Counted from the stretch's first letter, positions 16,537-25,410 are shown. The stretch: DNA of 64,000 nucleotides from JBDKVA01 sp039679375 (GCA_039679375.1 JBDKVA010000037.1:13640-77639), one strand, 5' to 3'. The notes: generated by a model from the sequence alone, not told the origin. Numbers and translations: made by a program.

Positions 16537-19500
16537 CTACTGCATTAAGTCAACATGCTTTTTAATGATCTCAAACCATCTGCATCCATCCACCTTGCTT
16601 ATGAAGGCATCCGCCTTTTGAAGGCATACAGCCGCCTCATCATAAAGTCTCGCTGCAAATAATGCCTTATACTTGCCAAACCAGCATTTCGCAGACTCGT
16701 AGTCCGATCCCAGCCCATCCGCTTCCGAAACAGCCTCGTCAAATTGTTTTAGGGCTTCCAAAGGCATGCTTCTTTGTAAAAACATATTTGCCTTATATCG
16801 TACTGCCTTCAGCTTCTTTTTCTCATTTCTGCATTCACTGAAAATAGCTACTGCATTGTCATACTCTGCAATTGCAGCCTCATAACGGCCATTTTGCTGC
16901 TCAATATACCCTTTGAAGGTATGACAGTCACCCAGGCTGATCATCTCATCCGCCTCTTTAAAAATACCCCACGCTGTTTCAAGTAATCCGGCTGCTTCCT
17001 GATATCTGCCAAACTTCAGATGCAGCTTCACAAGACCAATATAATTCACTCCTTCTTCCACAGTAGCTTCCAGTTCTTTTGCAATGGCAAGAGAGTCTTC
17101 GTAATATTTTTTCGCTATATCAAATTCACCGGTCTCGTACGATATATCACCCAAATTGGTCAGACTGACACATTCATAAAGCCTCGAACCGACTTCCCTC
17201 GCTATGTCAAGCGACTCTATAAACAGCCTCCTGGCGGCCAGGAAAAGGCCTTTGTCAAGATACAGCACACCCAGATTGATGCAGGCGGCAATCACACCCC
17301 TTTGATAGGAAAGCTTTTTAGAAATATCCATGGATTTGTTGAAAAACTCAAGAGCTTTCGATATCATTCCTATGGAGTGATATATGATTCCAAGATCCCC
17401 CGATACCTTTGCCATGATCTCCAGCAGTCTGTTCTTTTCGGCATATCTGTAGGACTTGTTCATGTAGGAAAGCGCATTGTCAATATCGCCCTTGGTAAAA
17501 TAAATCATACCGGCATGCTTCATGATTTCAGAAAGGCTCCGGTAGTCCCCGGTTTTTTGTATCATCTTTTCTGACTTTTTCGCCAGAACCAGGGCTCCGG
17601 TATCACCTTTTATCCTCAGTATGTTGCACTTCAGCTGCAGCCATTTCCCATAATTCTGGTCACCCTCACGGAGTCCCGGCTCCAGCCCGTTGAATATCCG
17701 GGAAGCGTCTTCAAGCTTCCCCATGTCCTTATAGACTTCGGCGATCTGTATCTTCGTACCATTGATATCATCAGGCAGCACTGCATGGTCGAGCGCCTTG
17801 TAAAGCTGTTCCAATGCGCCTTCATAGTTTGCATTGATAAAGTGGACGCGCCCTTTCTCCCTATAGGCAATAAATACACGTTCATCCGTCGTATCCCCGG
17901 GTTCCGCGGCATTAAGCTCAAGGAACCGGTCAAAGCATTCCAATGCACTGCCCAGGTTAAATCCGTCCTTCAGCCTGATGGCAGCCTGGTAATAATATCC
18001 TGCTGCTTTTTTTGGCAGTCCTGCCTTGATCAGATGGACGCACAAAGCTGTGTAGTAGTTCTCAATATCCTTTGAATAAGCAGCCTCCAGATATTCGCTG
18101 ATCTTTCTGTGAAGAAGCGTCTTCTCCTTATTCAATATACTTTCATATATGACTTCTCTCTCGATCTCATGCGTAAACTCGTATGTTTTGTCGACGATCC
18201 TTGCCGACGTGTGAGTCGATTTCAGTTCGATCAGATTCATTTGGACAGGTATGCCTGCTACTTCTTCATTCGTAATGGTATTGTCCAGCAAATGGTTCAC
18301 CAGCGAGAAGGAAAATTCCTTGCCGATCACTGAAGCAGCCTGCAATATCCTTAAGCTTTTCCCATCCAATGTTGATATGTTTGAACGGATCAGATTCTGT
18401 ATGTTTTCAGGTATTTTTTCAAGCTCGTCCTCATCAATGACAGCCTGTCCTTTTTGAATGGAATAGATCCCTTTCCTCTTAATGTTGGACAGCAATTCCT
18501 TTATGAACAGCGGGTTGCCTTTTGTAAATTTCAAAATAGCGTCAAACAGCTGATCCTCAACCTTGCGTACATCCAAAAGCGAACAGGCAAGGTTCCTTAC
18601 GCCTGCCTTCGAAAGAGGATTCAGCTTCACTTCGGTCTTGAAGCTGCCGTTCTGTATAAGAAATGTTTTCAGATCAAATCGCGATGAAAATACGAAAACA
18701 GCCTTCAGACTCCCCAGTATCGGCAGCAGATCGTTCAATATCTGTATGGAACCGCTGTCAGCCCACTGCGCATCATCCACAGTAACCAGCAGCCTTTGTT
18801 TGCGGCAAAGGCTTGTAAAGAATAATGCAAGCTGTTTCAGCAGTTCACGGTGTATATTGTCATGGCTCATGGAATCAAATATGCTCTGGAAATCCTTATC
18901 CCTCTCCAGTCCCATCAGAAGCCCCAAAAAATCGTAATTATGCTTGATTTCTTCATCGCTGAAATCGGTCAGTATATAGTCCAGGAAGGATATCAGCCTG
19001 TGCTTCTTCATATTAGTGCTATCCTGCATATTAATGTTCATAATGCCGGATAGTATGCCCGAAACCAGACTGTAGCATCTGTTCTGCGATATGGTATTGC
19101 AGTCCACCCATATTTTTTTCAGGTCATTCCCCAATTTCGATACGAACTCTTTTAAGAGCCTGGTTTTGCCAAGGCCGGCTTCACCTGTTACAACCGCACA
19201 TTTCAAGCCTGTATTGAGCGCCTCATTGAAAATGGAGTTCAGCTGTGCTATTTCCTTTTGCCTTTCAATAAAGGACATTTCCCTGTCAAAAAAATATTCT
19301 GAATTGATCTTTAACGGACGGTAGCACTTGACCGGATTTTCCTTATTTTTCACCTTTACTTCAATGGGCTCGGAATATTCAAATTTATCCTTTGTTTCGG
19401 TAAACACAGATTCAGATACCAGTATGACACCTTCTCCGGCGCTCATCTGCAGCCTCTGAGCCGTATTGACGATGTCACCCATCACCGTATAGTCACGGTC

Positions 19501-20061
19501 AAAATAATTGCCTACACTTCCGGTGACAACAAGGCCGTAATTGATCCCAATCGATAGATTAAGCCTGACGCCTTTGGCTGAAAGCATATTTGTCGAGAAC
19601 TCCGATATCAGATCCATCATTTTCATAGCGCACAGTACAACTCTCTTAGCATCGTCCATATGCATGTACCGTGCGCCGAAAAGGATCATGACACAGTCGC
19701 CTATATATTTGTCGATCGTGCCTTCCAGTTCATATACCGGGCTGGTTATGTAATTGAAGCACTCGTTTATGATCTCGCGCACTTCTTCGGGATCCAGCTT
19801 TTCAGAAAGCGATGTAAAACCTGATATATCTGCAAACATCACGGCAACATTTTTTCTGCTTTCATCCAGCATACCGAAATTTTCAACAGAGCTGACCCCG
19901 TCAAGACTTGTCATTCTGTTTCCGCAATTAAAACAGAATCTGGCCGCCTGGGGATTTGGAAATCCGCAGGCCGTACACCTCGCGGCAAATTTGACGCCGC
20001 AAAAGCGGCATTCGCTGTCATTTCCGCTATTCAATTTCAAACCGCAGTTAAAACAAATCAA
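16537..20061 (-). CDS. Zinc-ribbon / class III nucleotide cyclase / AAA ATPase / TPR signalling protein
   Basis: Numbering is from the TTG at 20061 (GGGTGA five bases upstream), giving 1174 residues. The frame stays open to TTG 20112, inside a repeat. Domains in order: paired CxxC zinc ribbons (residues 3-47); class III cyclase (about 72-215) with metal Asp78 and Asp122, Lys118 and Thr192 in the adenine-selecting positions, and Asn199/Arg203 for the transition state; AAA/STAND ATPase with P-loop GEAGLGKT (293-300) and LLVTVDDAQWAD; then TPR repeats from about 640 to the end. All catalytic residues are present, so cAMP synthesis is predicted. Such enzymes are uncommon in clostridia. The histidine kinase upstream is divergent. 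Confidence 0.88.
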   Translation of the reverse strand: MICFNCGLKLNSGNDSECRFCGVKFAARCTACGFPNPQAARFCFNCGNRMTSLDGVSSVENFGMLDESRKNVAVMFADISGFTSLSEKLDPEEVREIINECFNYITSPVYELEGTIDKYIGDCVMILFGARYMHMDDAKRVVLCAMKMMDLISEFSTNMLSAKGVRLNLSIGINYGLVVTGSVGNYFDRDYTVMGDIVNTAQRLQMSAGEGVILVSESVFTETKDKFEYSEPIEVKVKNKENPVKCYRPLKINSEYFFDREMSFIERQKEIAQLNSIFNEALNTGLKCAVVTGEAGLGKTRLLKEFVSKLGNDLKKIWVDCNTISQNRCYSLVSGILSGIMNINMQDSTNMKKHRLISFLDYILTDFSDEEIKHNYDFLGLLMGLERDKDFQSIFDSMSHDNIHRELLKQLALFFTSLCRKQRLLVTVDDAQWADSGSIQILNDLLPILGSLKAVFVFSSRFDLKTFLIQNGSFKTEVKLNPLSKAGVRNLACSLLDVRKVEDQLFDAILKFTKGNPLFIKELLSNIKRKGIYSIQKGQAVIDEDELEKIPENIQNLIRSNISTLDGKSLRILQAASVIGKEFSFSLVNHLLDNTITNEEVAGIPVQMNLIELKSTHTSARIVDKTYEFTHEIEREVIYESILNKEKTLLHRKISEYLEAAYSKDIENYYTALCVHLIKAGLPKKAAGYYYQAAIRLKDGFNLGSALECFDRFLELNAAEPGDTTDERVFIAYREKGRVHFINANYEGALEQLYKALDHAVLPDDINGTKIQIAEVYKDMGKLEDASRIFNGLEPGLREGDQNYGKWLQLKCNILRIKGDTGALVLAKKSEKMIQKTGDYRSLSEIMKHAGMIYFTKGDIDNALSYMNKSYRYAEKNRLLEIMAKVSGDLGIIYHSIGMISKALEFFNKSMDISKKLSYQRGVIAACINLGVLYLDKGLFLAARRLFIESLDIAREVGSRLYECVSLTNLGDISYETGEFDIAKKYYEDSLAIAKELEATVEEGVNYIGLVKLHLKFGRYQEAAGLLETAWGIFKEADEMISLGDCHTFKGYIEQQNGRYEAAIAEYDNAVAIFSECRNEKKKLKAVRYKANMFLQRSMPLEALKQFDEAVSEADGLGSDYESAKCWFGKYKALFAARLYDEAAVCLQKADAFISKVDGCRWFEIIKKHVDLMQ

Positions 20062-20073
20062 CTTTGTCACCCG

Positions 20074-20174
20074 TATTGAATGAAGTGATTTTCTTGACGA
20101 ATGGCTTTGCAAACAGCGGTGATTCTATGATGTTTGCGAAGTCATTCGTTTAGAAAATTTCATTCAATTAATAT
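20074..20174 (+). repeat. Family B repeat at the 5' end of the cyclase gene
   Basis: A 101-bp copy running from TATTGAATGAAGTGAT to TTCATTCAATTAATAT, about 90 percent identical by eye to 29360-29460. The inverted termini are TTGAATGAA/TTCATTCAA. An internal hairpin is GCAAAC...GTTTGC. It abuts the presumed ribosome site of the cyclase gene (20067-20072), so cyclase transcripts must start inside it or cross it. Confidence 0.85.
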
Positions 20175-20236
20175 ATAATAAGCTATCATAGTAATAGTTT
20201 GAAAATTTATTTCATTTATCGTATACTGTAACTGTA

Positions 20237-20264
20237 TTGAAAAAATGCACATATCCATTATATT
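20237..20264 (+). promoter_or_regulatory. Candidate promoter of the histidine kinase gene
   Basis: TTGAAA (20237-20242) and TATATT (20259-20264) are separated by 16 bp, each matching 5 of 6 consensus bases. The leader would be about 80 nt. GGAGG lies just before the ATG at 20350. Confidence 0.5.
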
Positions 20265-20349
20265 GTATCGGAATAAACATGTAAAATATAATGAGAAAAG
20301 ATTGGGTTAAATAAAAAGCATATTTATACTTTTTGATGCGGAGGCCCGA

Positions 20350-21666
20350 ATGCTGGATGATATGTTGACCGAATTCTATAACATCGGTAAATCCCTTTCA
20401 TCAGAAAAGGATACTTTGAAGCTGTTCGAAAAAATTATGTACAGCAGCATGAAGCTTACCTCGGCAGATGCAGGAACGATCTATATTGTCATCGACAGGA
20501 AAACCGGCGGCTGGTCACATGTCGGAAACAGCAGGACCCGTGACAGGCTGCTGAAATTTACGATCGCGCGAAATACAAGCATGGAAGTGAACCTTCAGGA
20601 TTTTACCGCGCCCATCACAAAGAAAAGCATATTCGGATACACAGTAATATCCGGAAAGCCGCTCAGGATCAGTGACGCATATGAAATAGGAGATGACGTT
20701 GAATACAGGCACAGCCACGATTTTGACAAGTGCACCGGTTACAGGACCAAATCTATTCTGTCCATACCCATGAAAAACCATAACAATGAAATCACCGGCG
20801 TTATTCAGCTGATCAATAAGAAAAAAAACTGGGACATTACAATTGATTATCGGGAGGCAAATGCGGCGGATGAAATCCTTCCTTTCAATGATACGGACGA
20901 GCTGATCATGAATTCCCTCGCAGGACAGGCCGCTGTAGCGCTCGAAAACAGCCAGCTGTACAAGGGGATGCAGGATCTGCTCCATATGTATGAGCAGCAG
21001 AACAGCCAACTCCTGTATTTGAGCAAGAACATTATGAAAGCTCACGAAGAGGAACGAAAAAGAATTGCAAGGGAAATTCACGATGGCCCTGCGCAGTCGG
21101 TCGCGAACCTGTCATTAAAGCTGGAAATATGCAAAAGGTACTTGTCCGACGGGAATATGGACGTTTTTACGTCCGAGCTGGACCGCCTTGGAGAGTCCAT
21201 CCACTCCATTGTTAAAGAAATAAGAACGATCATATATGACCTAAAACCATCCATTCTTGAAGACGGCCTTATTAAAGCTGTTCAAAGGCATATTGAGGTT
21301 TTTTCAGCCTCAAACGATATCCATATCGATTTTACGTATGGCGGCGATGATTCAAGCATTGAATACTATATGACATCTACTGTCTTCAGGATTGTACAGG
21401 AGGCTCTGTCTAATGTAAAAAAGCATGCGGAAGCCAGTAATATCAATATTGAGCTGGCGATTACAAAAGACACGATTACACTTGACGTGGCCGATGACGG
21501 CAAAGGCTTTGAAGTTACAGAGCTGAAAACAAAAAATTATGACCACCTGAAAGGCGGCTTTGGCATCCAGGGTATCTATGAACGTCTGGAGCTTATCGGA
21601 GGAAGTATGGATATACAATCCACCCCCGGTAAGGGTACAGTCCTGCACATCCATATCCCCATATAA
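20350..21666 (+). CDS. GAF-domain sensor histidine kinase (NarL/DegS-type, HisKA_3)
   Basis: A 438-residue soluble kinase. A GAF domain spans about 20-202, a short helical linker follows, and HisKA_3 carries the phosphoacceptor in AREIHDGPAQS (His244). The HATPase_c domain has the N-box (EALSNVKKH), ADDGKGFE and GGFGIQGIYER. There is no membrane segment. The GAF contains Asn156-Lys157 and Phe179-x3-Asp183-Glu184, fitting the NKFDE signature of cyclic-nucleotide-binding GAFs. No response regulator is encoded nearby. It is divergent from a class III cyclase gene, which suggests it could sense that enzyme's product; this is inference. Confidence 0.9.
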   Translation: MLDDMLTEFYNIGKSLSSEKDTLKLFEKIMYSSMKLTSADAGTIYIVIDRKTGGWSHVGNSRTRDRLLKFTIARNTSMEVNLQDFTAPITKKSIFGYTVISGKPLRISDAYEIGDDVEYRHSHDFDKCTGYRTKSILSIPMKNHNNEITGVIQLINKKKNWDITIDYREANAADEILPFNDTDELIMNSLAGQAAVALENSQLYKGMQDLLHMYEQQNSQLLYLSKNIMKAHEEERKRIAREIHDGPAQSVANLSLKLEICKRYLSDGNMDVFTSELDRLGESIHSIVKEIRTIIYDLKPSILEDGLIKAVQRHIEVFSASNDIHIDFTYGGDDSSIEYYMTSTVFRIVQEALSNVKKHAEASNINIELAITKDTITLDVADDGKGFEVTELKTKNYDHLKGGFGIQGIYERLELIGGSMDIQSTPGKGTVLHIHIPI

Positions 21667-21679
21667 CCTTATATGAATT

Positions 21680-21976
21680 TTATCGTACCCAGTCAAATCG
21701 TATATGTTCCTGCTTCTCTACAACATCAAACTCATGATGGTCGCAAGTCAGCAAATAAGCATTCCTTGTAACAGCTTCACCAAGTGCAATGGAATCTGCA
21801 ACAGACATCCTGTACCTGGATTTTAATCTCGCTGCTTCAATAAACACATTATCTTCAAGGGTATCGACAATATGGACAGGCTGCCTCTGTATAAGGCCGT
21901 ATACTTCATCAGCTTTATACGAACCTTCTGTTCGGTAAATGCCATAGTAAACTTCATAAATATTAACTTTATTCAT
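21680..21976 (-). pseudogene. PIN-domain toxin lacking its N-terminus
   Basis: Ninety-eight codons match the middle and end of a VapC-like PIN domain: IYEVYYGIYRTEG with the second acidic residue, MSVADSIALGEA with the third, and LLTCDHHEFD with the fourth. Normal family members begin about 30 residues earlier with a strand holding the first catalytic Asp (DTN-type). Here the frame starts only 8 bp after the antitoxin stop, leaving no room for that segment. An internal deletion is the simplest explanation, so the nuclease is probably inactive. Strand and order are as expected for an antitoxin-toxin operon. Confidence 0.75.
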
Positions 21977-21984
21977 ATATACTT

Positions 21985-22230
21985 CTATTCAAGCTCCTTG
22001 TCCTGGCTTTTCTGATGAAGGTAGGCATCAGTATTAAACCTGTTTCCCTTAAGAAAACCCCTGAGTTCAGTGACATGGTCGTCTTCCTGTCTCAAGAGTC
22101 CTTGTTCTTTAGCAAGATATTCGGCAACAGCTTCACGAACGATCTCAGCCATAGGCTTTCCGCTCTTTTTGGCAATCTTAATAAGATTTTCTTTTTCTAC
22201 TTTATCGAAATATATCTGCGTTCTTTCCAT
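21985..22230 (-). CDS. Ribbon-helix-helix antitoxin-like protein
   Basis: An 81-residue protein. The N-terminal MERTQIYFDKVEKENLIKIAKK followed by PMAEIVREAVAEYL is a typical ribbon-helix-helix (CopG/Arc) DNA-binding unit. The acidic C-terminal part would contact the toxin. It is the first gene of the pair, 8 bp before the truncated PIN gene. A promoter and a GATGTATACATC palindrome overlap its start region, consistent with autoregulation known for such antitoxins. Confidence 0.82.
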   Translation of the reverse strand: MERTQIYFDKVEKENLIKIAKKSGKPMAEIVREAVAEYLAKEQGLLRQEDDHVTELRGFLKGNRFNTDAYLHQKSQDKELE

Positions 22231-22249
22231 AAAACCACCTTATTTATGT

Positions 22250-22261
22250 GATGTATACATC
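22250..22261. promoter_or_regulatory. Operator-like palindrome of the antitoxin gene
   Basis: GATGTATACATC is a perfect 12-bp palindrome overlapping the predicted transcription start, 19 bp before the antitoxin ATG. A further GATGTACAT half-site lies near 22280. Ribbon-helix-helix antitoxins usually bind such repeats. Confidence 0.5.
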
Positions 22262-22264
22262 TAT

Positions 22265-22293
22265 ACTATATAACACATTGATGTACATTTCAA
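22265..22293 (-). promoter_or_regulatory. Promoter of the antitoxin/PIN pair
   Basis: On the minus strand, TTGAAA (22288-22293) and TATAGT (22265-22270) are spaced by 17 bp, each with one mismatch to the sigma-A consensus. The short leader contains the palindrome at 22250-22261. Confidence 0.65.
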
Positions 22294-22301
22294 TAGTTGA
22301 T

Positions 22302-22315
22302 CTATATTGAATGAA
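22302..22315 (+). repeat. Family B left-end remnant
   Basis: TCTATATTGAATGAA-type sequence identical to the left flank and terminus of the family B copy at 29360, directly abutting the family A copy at 22316. No right half of family B follows. This looks like a broken family B element at a family A insertion point. Confidence 0.5.
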
Positions 22316-22418
22316 CCAATGTGGGCTACCGCCCACAACCCAACGAATGTACTTATTGCCGCGAATGTGAAACTATTTTCTTGTTTTTTATTGCAATTTC
22401 GCAGCAATAAGTTACTAA
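22316..22418 (+). repeat. Family A two-hairpin repeat, copy 2
   Basis: A 103-bp unit of the same length as the copies at 8578 and 27532. The first hairpin is perfect here (GTGGGC-TACC-GCCCAC). In the second, CTTATTGCCGCGAA pairs with TTCGCAGCAATAAG with one mismatch. It ends 1 bp before the stop codon of the dehydrogenase gene at 22420, in that gene's 3' untranslated region. Confidence 0.88.
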
Positions 22419-22419
22419 T

Positions 22420-23640
22420 TCACCCCTGTTTTCTTCTTAAATATCCTGCCCGCCTGATTTCCTTATCAATACCTCCGGTATCGCCCAGCAGCCCATAAAG
22501 CTCCAGTGCCTGCCCGTATACCGCATTCTCCTTTGCCAGCCCGCAGATTTCCTCCAGCACCGCTTCCGGCCCTCTTGCTTCAAGGATATCAGCCACGCCC
22601 TTAAGCGTGCGGTCCGCTGAATCAAACTTCATTGCAGCTGCAATACCGAGACAGATATTGGCAGGATCGATGCCATGTGCGGCACAAAGGCTTGCAGCTC
22701 CTACAAGCCTGTCATTTGGGGAAAGCTTTCTTTTCACATCATTGCCCACCCTGTTTACCGTATCGCCAAGCAGTTTATTCCCAAAGCGGGAAATCAGATC
22801 GTCGACATGATCCAGTATTGTTTCCAGCTTTACGCCATGTTCCATTGACAAAGCCCTTGCCGAATCCTGCATAGCCTTCAGTACGGCAAGCTCGATGACC
22901 GGATCCTGTATAGCCTCCCAAATATAGCTGTAACCTTTTAATTTGCCAAGGTAGGCTGTCAGCGCATGCCCCATATTATGTATGAAAAGCTTTCTCTGTA
23001 TATAAAAAGCAAAAGGGCTGGCGGGCTGCATATTTCTGATCTGGGGTATCCCGCCCTTAAAGGCATCCCTGTCAACGGGAAGCTCTCTGTATTCCTCCAC
23101 ACATATCCGCAATATATTACCTTCCTGCAATTCAGGAGTCATGACCGGCACCATTCTCCCGATCGAAGCCTCCACAAGGCCGACAAGCTTTTCAAAACAG
23201 TTTATCTGATCTCGATCGAGTTCGCGTTTGATTAATTCCGCAAGATAGTGGTCCGCATTAAGGAGGTTCTCGCAGATTATGATATTAAGAGGTTCCATCC
23301 TGCCTGACTGCCAGCGCTTTTTAAGACCCTCCGCTACGGGCTTTGCGATTTTGGGCAACACATTCACTCCCACGGCTGTCGCCATGATATCCGCTTCTGC
23401 TATTGTTTCGGCTACCTTTCCGATGTCCAGCCCATTTACCCCTCTTACATTGGTTACGACCGTTTCTCTGCATCCTGCTTCCGACAATATGCCAACGGGG
23501 TATTTGCCGTCGCGGTTGAGACAACTGATTATTTCCTGATTCACATCTATAAACGCTACTTCGTACCCTGACTCCGAAAACAACTGGCCGATAAAGCCAC
23601 GTCCTATGTTCCCTGCTCCATACATTACTGCCTTTTTCAT
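22420..23640 (-). CDS. mtlD: Mannitol-1-phosphate 5-dehydrogenase-like (mannitol dehydrogenase family)
   Basis: A 406-residue long-chain polyol dehydrogenase. The Rossmann motif GAGNIGRGFIG is at residues 8-18. The catalytic region KLFIHNMGHALTAYLG has the family Lys, Asn and His. Length is slightly above the 380-390 of typical MtlD. It would interconvert mannitol-1-P (or a related polyol-P) and fructose-6-P using NAD. It ends an operon after a lyxose-isomerase-like gene and a PfkB kinase, which together could route mannose, fructose or lyxose. No mannitol PTS gene is nearby, so the physiological polyol is open. Confidence 0.8.
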   Translation of the reverse strand: MKKAVMYGAGNIGRGFIGQLFSESGYEVAFIDVNQEIISCLNRDGKYPVGILSEAGCRETVVTNVRGVNGLDIGKVAETIAEADIMATAVGVNVLPKIAKPVAEGLKKRWQSGRMEPLNIIICENLLNADHYLAELIKRELDRDQINCFEKLVGLVEASIGRMVPVMTPELQEGNILRICVEEYRELPVDRDAFKGGIPQIRNMQPASPFAFYIQRKLFIHNMGHALTAYLGKLKGYSYIWEAIQDPVIELAVLKAMQDSARALSMEHGVKLETILDHVDDLISRFGNKLLGDTVNRVGNDVKRKLSPNDRLVGAASLCAAHGIDPANICLGIAAAMKFDSADRTLKGVADILEARGPEAVLEEICGLAKENAVYGQALELYGLLGDTGGIDKEIRRAGYLRRKQG

Positions 23641-23643
23641 AAT

Positions 23644-24189
23644 CTACTCCTTTATTTGAGGTATCCTCCGGATATCCTCATCGGTGAAAATATCAGCATC
23701 GTCCCTGCTGGTTGTTGAAAACTCCGATACGACGGCACCATCAGGTCCGGCTTGAAACCAGTGCTTTGTATCCGGATGAAGCGTATATTGCCGGCCTGGC
23801 AGCAGAACGATCTCATGCCATGCAGTATAAGCCTTTTCCCTGCCCTTCGGCGGTGTTGCTTTAGGAGATTTTACCGGCTCTCCTTCAACATAAAGGTAAA
23901 CTTCTCCCCATCTGCAACGGAAGGTTTCTTCCTTGCCCGGTCTTCCGTCTACAGGCGGGTGCCTGTGTTCGGGACAGGTCTGGTGCGGGAACAGGACCAT
24001 CTCTTTTGCGCAGCACCTGCTTGTATTTACATAAGTAACGATTTCCAGCCCGGAGCTGTCCAGCTCATTCAGTCCGAAATCGGCAACCTCAAGATTGTCC
24101 TTCTCTTCCTTTATCAGTACGATCCCTGCCTTTTCATAATATTGCAGCGCTTTTACCCTGGCAGCTTCATATTGTGTTTTTGTCAGCAT
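23644..24189 (-). CDS. D-lyxose/D-mannose isomerase-like cupin
   Basis: A 181-residue cupin. The ATG at 24189 has GGAAAGG upstream; the frame extends to 24246 but would overlap the kinase gene and lacks a site. The metal-binding cupin residues are visible in CPEHRHPPVDG and GKEETFRCRWGEVYLYVEG, plus HPDTKHWFQAG. This matches the D-lyxose ketol-isomerase family, which interconverts D-lyxose/D-xylulose and D-mannose/D-fructose. The gene starts 44 bp after the kinase stop and is followed by the mtlD-like gene 4 bp later. Confidence 0.8.
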   Translation of the reverse strand: MLTKTQYEAARVKALQYYEKAGIVLIKEEKDNLEVADFGLNELDSSGLEIVTYVNTSRCCAKEMVLFPHQTCPEHRHPPVDGRPGKEETFRCRWGEVYLYVEGEPVKSPKATPPKGREKAYTAWHEIVLLPGRQYTLHPDTKHWFQAGPDGAVVSEFSTTSRDDADIFTDEDIRRIPQIKE

Positions 24190-24232
24190 ATCGATTACCT
24201 TTCCGCCGTTTCCGGCATTTGCAAAATTCAAA

Positions 24233-25177
24233 TCAACCTGCCTCATTATTTTTCATGAATTCCAACGTCTCTTCAAAGCTTTTGATACCTGTAGATGCAC
24301 CTGCGGCCATAACACAGTGCGTTCCAACGGCATTTGCAAATTTACCGCACTCATACAGATCCCACCCTTTGGTAAGACCGGTCAAAAAGCCTGCTACAAA
24401 GGAATCGCCTGCGCCTGTCGTATCCACAGCCTTTATTTTGGTGTACGTAGGTATGATATATTTTTCCCCGTTCGGCTTCTTTATAAAACACCCTTTTTTG
24501 CCAAGCTTGATGACAACCGTTTTTACCCCCATTGAGAAAAAGACGTCCGCCATTTCTTCCGGATTCTCTTTTCCGCTAAGCTTCGCTGCTTCCTCAACGC
24601 TCGGTATGAACAGATCAATATATTTCATGCATGGCTCAAGGACACTCATCCATCTTCCTTTTGAATCCCAAGCGGTATCGAGCACAGTGTACTTTCCCAT
24701 TTCCTTTGCCTTTTTCAGAAAATCGGCGCACTGAACGCCGTCAAATCTCGGAAGCAGCATCGTACCTGCTACGAATACGATTTTGGAATCCCTTATGACA
24801 TCATAATTGATATCTTCGATCCCGAACTCCGCATTGGCGCCCAGATAATGCAAAAATGACCTTTCCCCGTTTGAATCAACCGTAACGATTGATGCAGAAG
24901 TCCCTGCCTTATCGCTTATTTTAAGGCCGTCGGCATTGACCTTCTCATCCTTTAAGGCAGCGGACATGAATTTTCCGAAGCCGTCATTCCCGATCTTCCC
25001 AACAATGGCGACATTCAATCCCAACCTCGACATATCGATGGCTGCACTCGCTGCACAGCCGCCCGTGAACAACTCAATTCTATCGGTCAATTGAAGCCTG
25101 CCGCTTTCGGGAAGGCTGTCAACAGTCCGCGCAATTGCATCTGCCACCAGTATTCCTACACAAGTAACATCAAACAT
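24233..25177 (-). CDS. PfkB-family carbohydrate kinase
   Basis: A 314-residue ribokinase-fold kinase. The N-terminal GGCAASAAIDMSRLG is the sugar-binding signature. The C-terminal DTTGAGDSFVAGFLTG (about residues 247-262) holds the catalytic Asp and anion hole. Members phosphorylate fructose, ribose, 2-keto-3-deoxygluconate and others. Here it leads an operon with a lyxose/mannose isomerase-like and an mtlD-like gene, so a ketohexose or ketopentose is likely. The promoter region upstream (25178-25410) is A/T rich and I could not identify convincing boxes. Confidence 0.88.
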   Translation of the reverse strand: MFDVTCVGILVADAIARTVDSLPESGRLQLTDRIELFTGGCAASAAIDMSRLGLNVAIVGKIGNDGFGKFMSAALKDEKVNADGLKISDKAGTSASIVTVDSNGERSFLHYLGANAEFGIEDINYDVIRDSKIVFVAGTMLLPRFDGVQCADFLKKAKEMGKYTVLDTAWDSKGRWMSVLEPCMKYIDLFIPSVEEAAKLSGKENPEEMADVFFSMGVKTVVIKLGKKGCFIKKPNGEKYIIPTYTKIKAVDTTGAGDSFVAGFLTGLTKGWDLYECGKFANAVGTHCVMAAGASTGIKSFEETLEFMKNNEAG

Positions 25178-25410
25178 AGTTCACACCTCTTTATGATAGG
25201 ATAAAATCAGTTCAATTAATATAGTAAATTTTTTGTACTAATTATATTGTAACGCCATATAAAAGAGCATGCAATAGTAATTTGCACTTACATTCAAAGC
25301 ATGCAGTGAAAAATCCGCGCCAAATTACTTTCATTTTTATTGTACAGTCACCATATCGTAAAATCAGTTTACTAATAGACCGGATTGCCACATAAATGGC
25401 CGTAAATAAA

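Noticed and set aside
16537..20112. Cyclase start at TTG 20112
   Set aside because: The first 13 codons lie in a dispersed repeat and no ribosome site precedes that TTG. The TTG at 20061 has GGGTGA and begins at the zinc-ribbon motif as in homologues.
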